NCBI RefSeq assembly: GCF_008923245.1
Contig: NZ_WBOS01000002.1
Coordinates: 1-64,000, forward strand
DNA: 64,000 nt
Direction of reading: 5' to 3'
From: Cytobacillus depressus
GTDB lineage: Bacteria > Bacillota > Bacilli > Bacillales > Cytobacillaceae
In this document: positions 7,637 to 16,677 of the stretch, piece by piece
Numbering within the stretch: the stretch's first letter is position 1
How the letters are laid out: every line of letters starts with the position of its first letter
Program-made: the position numbers and the translations under genes
The notes under the pieces: generated by a model
Seen by the model: only the letters and a program-made list of their open reading frames with translations
Database searches by the model: none
What the model was told of the DNA's origin: nothing

Positions 7637-9037
7637 CTAAACCGATTTTGAATGAATATCACTTTTCACGTCTTTATTTTTCTTCTGATGCAAGTAATAT
7701 GCAAGAGATAATAGAATTAACCAAGGGATTCCGACCATTAAAGTTGCTTTAAAGAAAGAGACAAACCATGTGGTGAAAAGCAGGCTAAGCATAAGGAGTG
7801 CTCCTAATAAAGTTAAATAAGGAAAGCCCCACATTCTTACTGCCAGCTTCTCGCCGCTATATTTTTTACGGAAAAAATAATGGGTGACAAAAATCATCAG
7901 CCATGTGAACATGGCACCGAACATCGAGATTCCCATCATAAGAAGATAGGCTTGATCTGGCACGATGGTGTGGATCACGGCTGCAACGGCAATCCCAATT
8001 GTAGAAAGCAATAAGGAATAAACAGGGACGTTCTTCTTATTTAATTTTCCAAAACGAGATGGTGCGTAGCCTGCTCTTGAAAGTGAAAACATCATCCGTG
8101 TGGTGATATATAGCTGGCTATTCATTGCTGATAGGGCTGCGACTAAGACAACAAAATTCATGATTCCGGCAGCGCCAGGGAAATGCATAAATTCAATGAC
8201 TTTAACAAATGGGCTTTTTTCGATGCCTGCCCCGGCCCACGGTACAATGGCAAGCATAAGCGTTAAAGTAAGAAGATAGAAGAAAATCAAACGGAAAACT
8301 GTTGCTTTCAACGCTTTAGGGACTGCTGTTTGCGGATCCTCTGCCTCACCTGCTGTTACAGCAATCATCTCAATACTTAAATAACTAAATAAGGCAATGA
8401 CGACCGCAATCCACATGCCTGACCATCCGTTTGGAAAGAAGCCGCCATCGTTTATGTAGTTTTGGAAGCCAATTTCCGGATTGTTTCCTCCAAAGACGAC
8501 ATAGCTTCCAATTAAAATAAACCCGACAATCGCGATAATTTTAATCATGGAAAACCAATATTCAACGGAACCAAATAAATTTACGCTCGTTGCATTTACA
8601 TAAATTAAAATGGCTGAAAAGACAACAATCCATACAGTTCCAGGGACACTTGGAAACCAGTAGGACATGTATACAGCTACTGCAGTTACTTCCACACCAA
8701 CAGCCGCAACGATACAAGCCCAATAAGAATAGCGCACAAGATAGCCTGCCCATGGATTGATATAGTGCTCAGCATAGGCGCCGAATGACCCAGAAGTAGG
8801 GTGAGCAACAGTCATTTCAGCCAGACACCCCATTAGTAATAGGGCAATTAAAGCACCAATGGCATAGCTAATTATGACACTTGGTCCAGCTTGTCCAATT
8901 GCAAAGCCGCTCCCAAGAAAAAGACCTGTTCCAATTGCTCCACCAATCGCAATCATTGAAATTTGCCCAGTTGTTAACCCTTTACTGAGACCTTTTTCTC
9001 GTTCTACAATTTGTTGAAAGCTCCCATTTTGCTTCAT
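7637..9037 (-). CDS. APC-family amino acid permease, probably for tryptophan or kynurenine
   Basis: 466 residues with ~12 membrane helices; the N-terminus has SMIAIGGAIGTGLFLGSG, the helix-1 signature of amino acid/polyamine/organocation permeases, followed by PTSGSFGAYAEHYINPWAG. It belongs to the amino acid transporter (AAT) branch, of normal length. It starts 38 bases behind kynU with AAAGGAGAATTTGC before the ATG, and shares kynU's promoter and terminator, so tryptophan or another aromatic amino acid is the probable cargo. That inference is from context only. Confidence 0.85.
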   Translation of the reverse strand: MKQNGSFQQIVEREKGLSKGLTTGQISMIAIGGAIGTGLFLGSGFAIGQAGPSVIISYAIGALIALLLMGCLAEMTVAHPTSGSFGAYAEHYINPWAGYLVRYSYWACIVAAVGVEVTAVAVYMSYWFPSVPGTVWIVVFSAILIYVNATSVNLFGSVEYWFSMIKIIAIVGFILIGSYVVFGGNNPEIGFQNYINDGGFFPNGWSGMWIAVVIALFSYLSIEMIAVTAGEAEDPQTAVPKALKATVFRLIFFYLLTLTLMLAIVPWAGAGIEKSPFVKVIEFMHFPGAAGIMNFVVLVAALSAMNSQLYITTRMMFSLSRAGYAPSRFGKLNKKNVPVYSLLLSTIGIAVAAVIHTIVPDQAYLLMMGISMFGAMFTWLMIFVTHYFFRKKYSGEKLAVRMWGFPYLTLLGALLMLSLLFTTWFVSFFKATLMVGIPWLILLSLAYYLHQKKNKDVKSDIHSKSV

Positions 9038-9075
9038 GCAAATTCTCCTTTATTTTTTCAGGTCTGAATTGGAAA

Positions 9076-10356
9076 CTAAGCTACTACATTTCTAGCATTT
9101 TCATAATTTTTATATTCTTCGTTTACCATAATTCTTTTAATAATTTGAATGGTTTCCCATATCTCTTCAAAAGTTGTATATAAAGCGATTGGGGCAAGCC
9201 TGATAACATTTGGGGCTCGGAAATCAGGGATGACTTGATGATCTTTTAAAGCTTTGCAGATTCTTGCCGCTTCACGATGCTCTAAACAAACATGTCCTCC
9301 ACGGTGCTCATTTTCACCTGGGTTTCCAATATCAAATCCAAAATCAGATAGTTCAGCCTCAATCAAATTCATCATATATTCAGTCATTTCAAGAGACTTC
9401 TTTCGGATATTTTCGATTCCAGCCTCAGCAAATATTTCAAGGGACCCTAAGAGCGGGGCAGTACTTAAAATATGTGGAGTGCCGGTTTGAAAGGCACCAG
9501 CCGAATGAGCATGTGTTAAATCCAGTTCAAGGTCAAATTGTTTTTCTTTGTTTGAACTAAACCAACCTGCTAGACCAGGGGCTTTTCCATGGTGTCTTTT
9601 ATGTACAAATAAACCTCCAACTCCGCCTGGACCGCTATTTAAATACTTATAATTACACCAGACTGCAAAATCGACATCCCAATCATGCAAGGAATGCGGA
9701 AGGGCTCCAATGGAATGGGCCAAGTCAAATCCTATTAAAATATTTCTTTTATGGGCTTCTTGCGTTAAAAGTTCCATGTCAAGTAGCTGTCCACTTCGAT
9801 ATAACACAGATGGCAGCCAAACGATAGCGACCTCGTCTGTCATGGCAGAAATGATATCGGCTTCGTTAATGGTGCGTGAATCATGACTTTTTACTAATAT
9901 TAAATGTTCGTTTGGATCAAGCCCATGTAACTGTAATTGGGACTTTATCGCATAAATATCAGATGGAAAGTCCAATTCATCAGCTACTATTTTTGTCCGT
10001 TTTCCTTCAGGTTTGTAAAAGGTAGCGAATAGTTGATGAATATTTGTCGTGATGGAGCCTGTAACAATTGTCTCCTCCGGTTTTGCTCCGATTAAGGGGG
10101 TAGTCAATGCGCCTAATTTCTCCGAAAAATCAAACCAAGGCTGATGCCCTGAAGTCCATCCATCTATACCTAGATTCTTCCAATCATCTAAACTAAGAAG
10201 CAATGTTTTTTCTGCTCGTTTAGAAAGCAGTCCTAAAGAGTTTCCGTCCATATAATATGTACCTTCTTTTATATAAAACTCTTCCCTGAAGGTCCAACTG
10301 CCGCGATCTAATTGTTGTGCATATTCTTTAGTTTGTAGAAATGTATCCGATTTCAT
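9076..10356 (-). CDS. kynU: Kynureninase
   Basis: 426 residues from the ATG beginning [19 protein letters not shown]. Catalyses kynurenine + water to anthranilate + alanine using pyridoxal phosphate. Visible family motifs are [11 protein letters not shown] near the N-terminus, the phosphate-binding TGSITTN and the PLP-lysine segment [13 protein letters not shown] (Lys ~237), with [10 protein letters not shown] (Asp binding the pyridine nitrogen) before it. The start is chosen over upstream in-frame ATG and GTG codons because family members begin with this segment; GGATGG lies 11 bases before it. First gene of a two-gene operon with the permease, preceded by its own promoter and separated from the TetR gene by a terminator. 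Confidence 0.95.
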   Translation of the reverse strand: MKSDTFLQTKEYAQQLDRGSWTFREEFYIKEGTYYMDGNSLGLLSKRAEKTLLLSLDDWKNLGIDGWTSGHQPWFDFSEKLGALTTPLIGAKPEETIVTGSITTNIHQLFATFYKPEGKRTKIVADELDFPSDIYAIKSQLQLHGLDPNEHLILVKSHDSRTINEADIISAMTDEVAIVWLPSVLYRSGQLLDMELLTQEAHKRNILIGFDLAHSIGALPHSLHDWDVDFAVWCNYKYLNSGPGGVGGLFVHKRHHGKAPGLAGWFSSNKEKQFDLELDLTHAHSAGAFQTGTPHILSTAPLLGSLEIFAEAGIENIRKKSLEMTEYMMNLIEAELSDFGFDIGNPGENEHRGGHVCLEHREAARICKALKDHQVIPDFRAPNVIRLAPIALYTTFEEIWETIQIIKRIMVNEEYKNYENARNVVA

Positions 10357-10394
10357 TAGAGAGATAACCATCCTTTCTAGTATGTTACTAAAAG

Positions 10395-10422
10395 AATATA
10401 TTAGAAACTGACATGGTGTCAA
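10395..10422 (-). promoter_or_regulatory. kynU promoter with overlapping palindromic operator
   Basis: On the minus strand TTGACA and TATATT are 16 bases apart. The -35 box lies inside the perfect palindrome TGACA-CCA-TGTCA (10409-10421), the shape of a TetR-family operator; the neighbouring TetR gene is the obvious candidate. I do not find this palindrome in the kynA promoter region. Confidence 0.65.
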
Positions 10423-10470
10423 TATTATTTAAGTCAAATATTTAAAAAATTCAAATATTAGAAATGGAGA

Positions 10471-10507
10471 AAAAAACGGGCGATTCTGAAGATGTTCGCC
10501 CGTTTTT
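10471..10507 (-). terminator. Intrinsic terminator of the TetR gene
   Basis: AAAAACGGGCGA and TCGCCCGTTTTT form a 12-bp stem; on the minus strand it ends in a T run. It separates the TetR gene from the kynU promoter. Confidence 0.9.
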
Positions 10508-10533
10508 CGTTAGTTCATTTTAATGTAAACCGC

Positions 10534-11151
10534 TTATTTATATAGACCAGAAGTATAAATAGATGTTATAGTTTTAGAAATTTCCTCAACTGTAGCTAGG
10601 TTCTCGTCCCGAACAATTTCCCATAAATACATTTCATTCGTATAAAACCATGCTCGAGCTACAATTTCATGATTCAACCCCTTGCCGGCAATTCCACTTT
10701 GCTGAGAGTAGGCAATATCCTTTGAGATCCCCTGGATAAATTTAGTTTGAATTTTCCTCCAATTATTAGATACGGCAGTGGAGAAACCGATGGCTTGATG
10801 AAATACACGCATCATAGGTCGTTCTTTCTCAGCTAATTTTAAGAAGGAATATGCTTGTGTTTGAATGATTTCTTCCGCTTCTTCTTTTGTCTGTGGGAAA
10901 AAAGGTGTCTCAGCAATTTGATAGAATTGTTGCATTACATCTTCCATCAAAACAATTAATATATCATCTTTCCCCTCAAAGTGAACATACGCAGTCCCAT
11001 ATCCTACCTTTGCCTTTTTAATAATTTGAGAAATGGTCGTTTTTTGATATCCTTCTTTTACAAATACCTCTTTAGCCGCCTCTAGCAACTTTTCTCTCGT
11101 TATCACGGAACGCAAATGACGTTTATCAATGGCTTCGTTTTCTATCACCAT
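10534..11151 (-). CDS. TetR/AcrR-family regulator, likely of the kynurenine genes
   Basis: 205 residues. Residues ~17-63 (ITREKLLEAAKEVFVKEG ... ISQIIKKAKVGYGTAYVHF) form a typical TetR helix-turn-helix; the remaining ~140 residues are an all-helical ligand-binding domain with no recognisable subfamily motif. Transcribed divergently from kynA and located between kynU and kynA, so it is probably the local repressor, with tryptophan, kynurenine or anthranilate as possible ligand. That role is inferred from position and from the palindromes in both promoter regions. Start ATG behind AGGAGG. Confidence 0.85.
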   Translation of the reverse strand: MVIENEAIDKRHLRSVITREKLLEAAKEVFVKEGYQKTTISQIIKKAKVGYGTAYVHFEGKDDILIVLMEDVMQQFYQIAETPFFPQTKEEAEEIIQTQAYSFLKLAEKERPMMRVFHQAIGFSTAVSNNWRKIQTKFIQGISKDIAYSQQSGIAGKGLNHEIVARAWFYTNEMYLWEIVRDENLATVEEISKTITSIYTSGLYK

Positions 11152-11201
11152 TTTACCTCCTAGTCGTTTTATATATATTAAGCATATAAGGCTTTTTACA
11201 A

Positions 11202-11292
11202 AAACGAAAGGCGTTTATTAAAAATATGAGATTCAATAGTTTTTATAATATTTGGAATTTTTATTGACTGAAGGTACTATTCTTGATACGGT
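11202..11292 (+). promoter_or_regulatory. Divergent TetR/kynA control region
   Basis: AAACG-AAAGG-CGTTT (11202-11216) is an inverted repeat 50 bases upstream of the TetR start. TTGACT (11264-11269) with TACGGT 17 bases on is a weak candidate kynA promoter. Binding is not proven. Confidence 0.4.
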
Positions 11293-11342
11293 TTAGTTAT
11301 TAAGTTGCAGTGATTATGGATTAATAGAAGGTGAGGGCGAGA

Positions 11343-12200
11343 ATGGAACAAAAACCCACAAATGAAGCTAGTACGGAACATAATCTCGAAAAAACGATAC
11401 ATACTGATTTCCAAAAAAGTATGTCATATGGGGATTATCTTCATCTTGATCAAATCCTTTCTAGTCAACATCGATTGAGCAACCATCATGATGAAATGCT
11501 CTTTATCATCATTCATCAAGCAAGTGAACTATGGATGAAGCTCATCATACATGAGCTTTCAGCTGCGACAGAATGTATTCTCGAAAATAACTTAGAGACT
11601 TCTTTTAAAATGCTTGCTCGTGTGTCGAGAATCCAACTGCAATTGATTCAATCTTGGAATGTATTGTCTACGCTAACTCCAGCAGAATACTTAGAGTTTC
11701 GTGACAAGCTAGGGTCTTCTTCTGGTTTTCAATCATACCAAAACCGCTTAATTGAATTTGCACTAGGACATAAAAATGCCTCTTCACTAGCAGTTTATAA
11801 GCATCAAAAGGAGCTTTTCGAAACAATGAACAAGGCTCTAAATAAGCCAAGTATTTATGATGCGGCGATTCATGCTCTTGCTATTCGCGGATTGCCAATC
11901 GATCAAGATGCTCTTGAGAGAGACTGGTCACAAAACTACGAGCCAAATGCAAGTGTAGAAACAGCGTGGCTGACTGTTTATCGAGATGTGAAGCAGTATT
12001 GGGATCTTTACGAATTAGCAGAGAAGCTTGTTGATATCGGAAGTCAACAGCAGGCTTGGCGGTTTCATCATATGAACACTGTGGAGAGAATTATTGGTCA
12101 TAAGCAGGGGACTGGTGGCTCTTCAGGTGTTCCTTATTTAAAAAGGGTTCTTGACCACCAATTCTTTCCGGAATTATTGAGCTTAAGAACGAAGCTATAA
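11343..12200 (+). CDS. kynA: Tryptophan 2,3-dioxygenase
   Basis: 285 residues. Opens the indole ring of L-tryptophan with O2 to N-formylkynurenine, using haem. Family blocks are [19 protein letters not shown] with [19 protein letters not shown] in the first 70 residues, [15 protein letters not shown], and the haem-ligand and substrate-loop region [20 protein letters not shown] near residue 240. The start is ATG 11343 because AAGGTGAGGG precedes it at good spacing; a GTG 12 bases earlier overlaps that site. Followed after 13 bases by kynB. Length agrees with bacterial TDOs (~280). Confidence 0.95.
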   Translation: MEQKPTNEASTEHNLEKTIHTDFQKSMSYGDYLHLDQILSSQHRLSNHHDEMLFIIIHQASELWMKLIIHELSAATECILENNLETSFKMLARVSRIQLQLIQSWNVLSTLTPAEYLEFRDKLGSSSGFQSYQNRLIEFALGHKNASSLAVYKHQKELFETMNKALNKPSIYDAAIHALAIRGLPIDQDALERDWSQNYEPNASVETAWLTVYRDVKQYWDLYELAEKLVDIGSQQQAWRFHHMNTVERIIGHKQGTGGSSGVPYLKRVLDHQFFPELLSLRTKL

Positions 12201-12213
12201 AGGAGATTGTGAC

Positions 12214-12840
12214 TTGAGTAAATGGATTGATATATCACAACAATTGGATGAAAAGGTGGCTGTCTGGCCCGGAGATACTCCATTTTCCTATAAGGTCAAC
12301 TGGAGCAAAGAAGATAGCGGATCTGTAAATGTCGGGCAAATCACGATGAGCACACATACTGGTACACATATTGATGCACCTTTCCATTTTGACAATGAAG
12401 GAAAAAGAGTAATCGATCTGGATTTAGATTTGTATATTGGTCCAGCTCTTGTCATACATTTGGCGAATAAAGACAGCATTGGTGTGGATGAAGTGAGTAC
12501 AGTTGATTTAACTGGGGTGACCCGTCTGCTAATCAATACTGGGGCTTGGAAAAATCGAGCTGTTTTCCCCGAAAGCATTCCTTATATTGAGCCAGAATTG
12601 GCAGCATACCTGTCACAGAAGGGAGTTCGGCTAATTGGTCTTGATTTGCCGTCCGTTGATCCGCTGAACAGCAAGGAGCTAACTGCGCATCATGAACTTA
12701 CACGCCACGGAGTTCATATTCTTGAAGGGCTTGTTCTTGATCATATTAACCCAGGGGAATATGAGCTTGTAGCTATCCCACTGCCACTTGCAGAGGCAGA
12801 TGGAAGCCCGGTCCGTGCCGTTTTAAAAAAGAAAGAATGA
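12214..12840 (+). CDS. kynB: Kynurenine formamidase (cyclase type)
   Basis: 208 residues, beginning with a TTG start behind AAAGGAGATTGTGAC. Hydrolyses N-formylkynurenine to kynurenine + formate. The metal-binding HTGTHIDAPFHF (48-59) is the signature of the KynB/cyclase family, and GLDLPSVDP near residue 148 is also conserved. Co-transcribed with kynA; together with kynU the cluster carries out tryptophan to anthranilate. No kynurenine 3-monooxygenase is present. Confidence 0.95.
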   Translation: MSKWIDISQQLDEKVAVWPGDTPFSYKVNWSKEDSGSVNVGQITMSTHTGTHIDAPFHFDNEGKRVIDLDLDLYIGPALVIHLANKDSIGVDEVSTVDLTGVTRLLINTGAWKNRAVFPESIPYIEPELAAYLSQKGVRLIGLDLPSVDPLNSKELTAHHELTRHGVHILEGLVLDHINPGEYELVAIPLPLAEADGSPVRAVLKKKE

Positions 12841-12867
12841 CCATATGTGTTAATAGTTATCTATACC

Positions 12868-12900
12868 AAAATCCCTTAGCATCCAAACTAAGGGATTTTA
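12868..12900. terminator. Bidirectional terminator kynB / spore hydrolase
   Basis: AAAATCCCTTAG and CTAAGGGATTTT form a 12-bp stem between convergent genes. Confidence 0.8.
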
Positions 12901-12910
12901 AAATGATAAA

Positions 12911-14326
12911 TCATAATAATTTCCGTGCACTAAAGTTCCATTCTTGCACAAGCCAGTTTTGCGGAAATGGGCTTCCAAGTACCCAATAACTAACTCCTCT
13001 TAGCCCATATTTTTTAACAGTATCGAATTTGGCCTGTGCACTACGTGCGTCTTCAAACCAAACTTCATGCTGCTGACCGTTTTCGTCTGTATACCGGAAA
13101 AATGGGGATTGATATGTTTGATCGTATTGGATCGCACTACCGTATTTAGCTGCAAGTCGAATGGCTTGTTTAGGACTGACTGTTTTAGCAAAGGTCCCTT
13201 GTACCCACGGGATTTTCCAATCTCTCCCGTAAAGGGGGTAGCCCATGAGAATCTTACTAGGCGGAATCGCAGTGACGGCGTAATCTAATACTCGCTTTAC
13301 TTCATTAATTGGAGAAATTGCCCATGGCTTGCCGCCAGCCCATCCCCATTCATACGTCATGAGTACGACGAAATCTAAGATTTCTCCGTGGGCTTTATAA
13401 TCATGAGCTTCGTACAACAGTCCTTTTTGATCAGCGCTGATTTTTGGTGCAAGAGCTGTAGAAACAGAAAGTCCTTCTGGACGGAGTCTCGCGACAACAC
13501 GCCGTAAAAATGCATTATAGTTTTCGCGGTCCTCTGGATGTACATATTCAAAATCCATGTTTAATCCCGTATAGCCTTTTGTTTTGATTGTACGAAGAAT
13601 ATTAGTAATTAATGTTTCCTGTAGCTCTGGATTTCGAAGAATGGTTGCGGCCAGATCGGAATTGAATTTATTTCCCGAAAAATTTGTGAGACAAAGGAGA
13701 GGAGCTACACGTCTTGACCAGGCAGCTGATATTAGTGCTTCCTCATTCATGGCTGTAATTGTCCCATCTTCTTTAATTGCATAGGTGAAGGGGGAGAGAT
13801 AGGTAAAATATTTCCCTAAGGTTAAAACCTCTTGACGGCTTTCTTCATTTGTTTTGGTTGTATAAGCATTGACCTCTATTATAGGTCGTTTTCGCTCTGG
13901 GATTCTCAGCACCAGACCGGGATAAATAAATGAAGGATTTGAAAGTTGGTTTAATTTTGCAATTGCCTCTATAGTTGTTCCGTAATTCTGGGCAATGAGC
14001 CAAAGTGCTTCTCCCGACTTAACGGTGTGGAATAGTACAGGAATTGTTAAAACTTGCCCTATATAAATAACTGAGGGGTCTGTAATTTGATTAACTTCGG
14101 CAATTGCTTCTACCGTTGTTGCATATCGTCTTGCGATAGCTCCAAGGGTATCCCCTCGCTGAACTACATAGGTTTGATAAGGTGTTGGGATAACCAATGC
14201 CTGCCCGACTACTAAAACATTTGGATTATCCAACTGATTGGCCGAGGCAATTTGATTAATGTTTGCGCCATAACGCTGTGAAATTAACCACAGATTTTCA
14301 CCATGCTGAACGATATGTATTTTCAT
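12911..14326 (-). CDS. LysM-GH18 spore peptidoglycan hydrolase (SleL/YaaH-like)
   Basis: 471 residues: three LysM modules (~3-47, 52-96, 99-143) then a GH18 chitinase-type barrel. GLNMDFEYV (255-262) carries the catalytic Glu260; AHGEILDFVVLMTYEWGWAGG and EVWFEDARSAQAKF are nearly identical to B. subtilis YaaH/SleL as I recall them. SleL-type N-acetylglucosaminidases degrade cortex fragments during germination and bind the spore through LysM. YaaH usually has two LysM units; this one has three. No signal peptide, which is normal for proteins placed in the spore coat/cortex from the mother cell. Start ATG behind AAAGGAGGCTATCT. Monocistronic. Confidence 0.88.
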   Translation of the reverse strand: MKIHIVQHGENLWLISQRYGANINQIASANQLDNPNVLVVGQALVIPTPYQTYVVQRGDTLGAIARRYATTVEAIAEVNQITDPSVIYIGQVLTIPVLFHTVKSGEALWLIAQNYGTTIEAIAKLNQLSNPSFIYPGLVLRIPERKRPIIEVNAYTTKTNEESRQEVLTLGKYFTYLSPFTYAIKEDGTITAMNEEALISAAWSRRVAPLLCLTNFSGNKFNSDLAATILRNPELQETLITNILRTIKTKGYTGLNMDFEYVHPEDRENYNAFLRRVVARLRPEGLSVSTALAPKISADQKGLLYEAHDYKAHGEILDFVVLMTYEWGWAGGKPWAISPINEVKRVLDYAVTAIPPSKILMGYPLYGRDWKIPWVQGTFAKTVSPKQAIRLAAKYGSAIQYDQTYQSPFFRYTDENGQQHEVWFEDARSAQAKFDTVKKYGLRGVSYWVLGSPFPQNWLVQEWNFSARKLL

Positions 14327-14467
14327 AGATAGCCTCCTTTTAGATTGTTTTTCTTTACACTCTATTCCTTGATTTAATGATTATGATGCGATTGGTAACT
14401 CAATAAAAGGAAAAAAGAAAATAATTGCGAATATATCCTATAAGAACATTAATGGAGGAGAAGGGGA

Positions 14468-15415
14468 ATGATTAAGAATATTACGGTGATCGGTTCAGGG
14501 GTTATGGGTAGTAGCATTGCTCAAGCTTTTGCAGTAAACGGTTATTTTGTCATGCTTAACGATGTTAAGGAAGAGTTCTTATCCAAAGCAAAGAACAGGA
14601 TTGTAGAAAATTTATCAGTACTCGTTGAGGAAGGCGTTTTTCAAGAAGAGGATAAGGAAAAGGCTTTATCTAAAATAAACTATTCAATTGACTTGCAGGC
14701 TGCTGTCTCGGAGGCTGACTTTATTATAGAAGCAATTCCTGAAGTAATAGAGCTCAAGTGGGAACTATTCCAAAAACTAGAACAAATGATGAAACCAGAA
14801 GCGATCGTAGCTTCTAATACATCCACGCTCCTCATATCACGGCTAATGGAGAAGACTAATTTTGCCGATCGAATGGTCATTACTCATTTTTTCAATCCAG
14901 CTCATTTAGTTCCTTTAGTTGAAATCGTTAAGCATGATCAAACAAAGAAAGAAGTTGTTGAGAAAACAATTGATCTTATAAAAGGTATTGGAAAGTCACC
15001 TGTTCTCTTAAAAAAAGAGATGAATGGTTTCATTGCTAATCGTTTACAAACGGCGTTAATGCGCGAAGCATTTTATTTATTGAAGGAAGGCGTAGCAAGT
15101 GCACGGGATATTGATACGGCGGTTACTTCGGGTCCTGGTTTCAGATGGGCTTTTACCGGTCCAATTGAAATTGCCGATTTTGGCGGGCTCGATACATGGG
15201 AGCGTGTATTTGACAATGTTGCCCCAGATTTGGACGAGAGTAAGGGAGCCCCTGAAATCATTCGAGAATTGGCAGGTCAGGGGAAATTAGGAACAAAAAC
15301 AGGAGAAGGGATATTTACATATGAGGAAATCGCAGCCCTGGAAAAATTAAATAATCGGGATCGCCGATGTATTCAGCTGCAAAAAGTTAAATCGAAAAAG
15401 AATATAGATGCGTAG
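14468..15415 (+). CDS. 3-hydroxyacyl-CoA dehydrogenase (3-hydroxybutyryl-CoA type)
   Basis: 315 residues. N-terminal Rossmann fold with GSGVMG (9-14) for NAD; catalytic region ITHFFNPAHLVPLVEIVKH contains the conserved His, with downstream NGFIANRLQTALMREA at the C-terminal dimerisation domain. Oxidises 3-hydroxyacyl-CoA to the 3-oxo form in fatty-acid or butyrate metabolism; the same fold also serves gulonate or carnitine dehydrogenases, so substrate is uncertain. C-terminus has a short basic tail. Start ATG behind AATGGAGGAGAAGGGG. Stands alone with a terminator; no thiolase or crotonase gene nearby. Confidence 0.85.
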   Translation: MIKNITVIGSGVMGSSIAQAFAVNGYFVMLNDVKEEFLSKAKNRIVENLSVLVEEGVFQEEDKEKALSKINYSIDLQAAVSEADFIIEAIPEVIELKWELFQKLEQMMKPEAIVASNTSTLLISRLMEKTNFADRMVITHFFNPAHLVPLVEIVKHDQTKKEVVEKTIDLIKGIGKSPVLLKKEMNGFIANRLQTALMREAFYLLKEGVASARDIDTAVTSGPGFRWAFTGPIEIADFGGLDTWERVFDNVAPDLDESKGAPEIIRELAGQGKLGTKTGEGIFTYEEIAALEKLNNRDRRCIQLQKVKSKKNIDA

Positions 15416-15428
15416 GTGACATGCTAAA

Positions 15429-15466
15429 GAAAAACCAGCAGAATTTAAATGTTTTGCTGGTTTTTC
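15429..15466 (+). terminator. Intrinsic terminator of the hydroxyacyl-CoA dehydrogenase gene
   Basis: AAAACCAGCA and TGCTGGTTTT with a T run. Confidence 0.9.
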
Positions 15467-15504
15467 AAAAAAGGTATAAGTTTCGACAAATTCCCCTAAA
15501 AAAC

Positions 15505-15533
15505 TTGACAAAAAGCTAAAAAGGTTGTATTAT
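15505..15533 (+). promoter_or_regulatory. Strong sigma-A promoter for the solitary tRNA-Gly
   Basis: TTGACA and TATTAT separated by 17 bases. The transcript would first pass the truncated tRNA-Gly copy and then the complete gene. Confidence 0.8.
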
Positions 15534-15597
15534 TAAATATGTTGTTAATAATCAGAAATATAATCTAACAGGGAAACCTGTTTTTTATTTTTAATAA

Positions 15598-15632
15598 AAA
15601 TGCGGGTGTAGTTTAGTGGTAAAACTACAGCC
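15598..15632 (+). pseudogene. Duplicated 5' half of tRNA-Gly (TCC)
   Basis: 35 bases identical to the start of the complete tRNA-Gly 154 bases downstream (D arm and anticodon-stem 5' strand, plus four bases of leader). Identity stops exactly before the anticodon loop. The following sequence contains an imperfect hairpin, CGAGCAAC (15634-15641) with GTTGCCTCG (15663-15671). It cannot form a tRNA. Confidence 0.85.
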
Positions 15633-15755
15633 ACGAGCAACGCTTCCATGAAATTTCTACGAGTTGCCTCGACGCATTTACATCCTCGAATATGCTAGAA
15701 GAGGAAGAGGCATGATTTAGCGTAATACAAATTTATTTATATAATCTTAATAAAT

Positions 15756-15829
15756 GCGGGTGTAGTTTAGTGGTAAAACTACAGCCTTCCAAGCTGTTGT
15801 CGTGGGTTCGATTCCCATCACCCGCTCCA
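15756..15829 (+). tRNA. tRNA-Gly (TCC)
   Basis: Acceptor GCGGGTG/CACCCGC, anticodon TCC in CTTCCAA, T loop GGTTCGATTCC, encoded CCA. Solitary gene with its own promoter and terminator. Confidence 0.97.
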
Positions 15830-15837
15830 TACATATC

Positions 15838-15884
15838 AACGCAGTGTTTCGTTTCAAAAAGAGAACGAGGTATTGCGTTTTTTC
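15838..15884. terminator. Terminator between tRNA-Gly and the B3/B4 gene
   Basis: AACGCA ... TGCGTT with an extended imperfect stem through CGTTT and GAACG, followed by T6. Confidence 0.7.
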
Positions 15885-15905
15885 ATATTCAACAGTGGTG
15901 CAAAT

Positions 15906-16574
15906 TTAGCACCCTATGATGTTCACATTCCCTTTACCTCCATGTATTTGAACAAACATATTCATTAGGGATTCCACCATTTCTTTAGCTTCATTCATTT
16001 CTAAAGAAGGGCGTAAATAGACAATATGTAGGGCATTTTTTGTGTTTTCGGTAACACATGTTCTTTCTGAATCGACAAAAGGGCTACCAAAGGCTCCTGC
16101 CTCATCACTTGATACAATTAAATGTTGAACAGAATTTGGTCTTCCATTTAATCCAAAGTATTCTTCTCCTTCTTTGCCGATTTCAATCGTTATATTTCCT
16201 TGGAGCTTGTCCATATCATAGACGCCGATTGGAATTTGATATTGCAGAGAAAAAAAGTTATTGATGTCAATGGCACTATTAACCGGCTGTAAATAGTTTT
16301 GCTTTTTGACTCTACGGTATAAAGCCTCAGCTGAATGGCGATAGCGGTTCGGGTCTTTACCGGTCGTTTTGAAAATTTGTCTCCATTCTTTAATGCCCTC
16401 TAAGTCTGTTACATTTTTATCATCTAAGTCGAAGTAAATCGACTCCTGAAACAGTTGAAGACGTCCCTTCACCATTTGCGGCGATTCGCCTACCTCGATG
16501 CCATCATACCGAATGACACCGACTTTAAAATTTGGAATATGTTCGCAAAGCTCTGTAGAAATACTAATTTCCAA
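15906..16574 (-). CDS. B3/B4 tRNA-binding-domain protein
   Basis: 222 residues. WRQIFKTTGKDPNRYRHSAEALYRR and the central NNFFSLQYQIPIGVYDMDKLQG are typical of free-standing B3/4 domains, which resemble the editing module of phenylalanyl-tRNA synthetase beta and are presumed to act on mischarged tRNA or amino acids; no function is established. A TTG start is chosen because GGAGG lies eight bases before it; the upstream ATG, 39 bases earlier, has no such site. Transcribed divergently from queG. Confidence 0.75.
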   Translation of the reverse strand: MEISISTELCEHIPNFKVGVIRYDGIEVGESPQMVKGRLQLFQESIYFDLDDKNVTDLEGIKEWRQIFKTTGKDPNRYRHSAEALYRRVKKQNYLQPVNSAIDINNFFSLQYQIPIGVYDMDKLQGNITIEIGKEGEEYFGLNGRPNSVQHLIVSSDEAGAFGSPFVDSERTCVTENTKNALHIVYLRPSLEMNEAKEMVESLMNMFVQIHGGKGNVNIIGC

Positions 16575-16677
16575 CCTTTCCACCTCCAAAATTACTTTAA
16601 AATAGTTTATCATAATAAAGGTTGATTAAATAATATTAAGGACCTTTATATACACCTTCAGAGAAAGGAGGGGTTCA

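Noticed and set aside
7522-7752. Plus-strand frame of 76 codons at the end of the permease gene
   Set aside because: It runs antisense through the permease end and its terminator; no ribosome site.
15598-15755. Prophage or genomic-island attachment site at tRNA-Gly
   Set aside because: No integrase or phage genes nearby, and the duplicated part is the 5' half; only 120 bases separate the copies.
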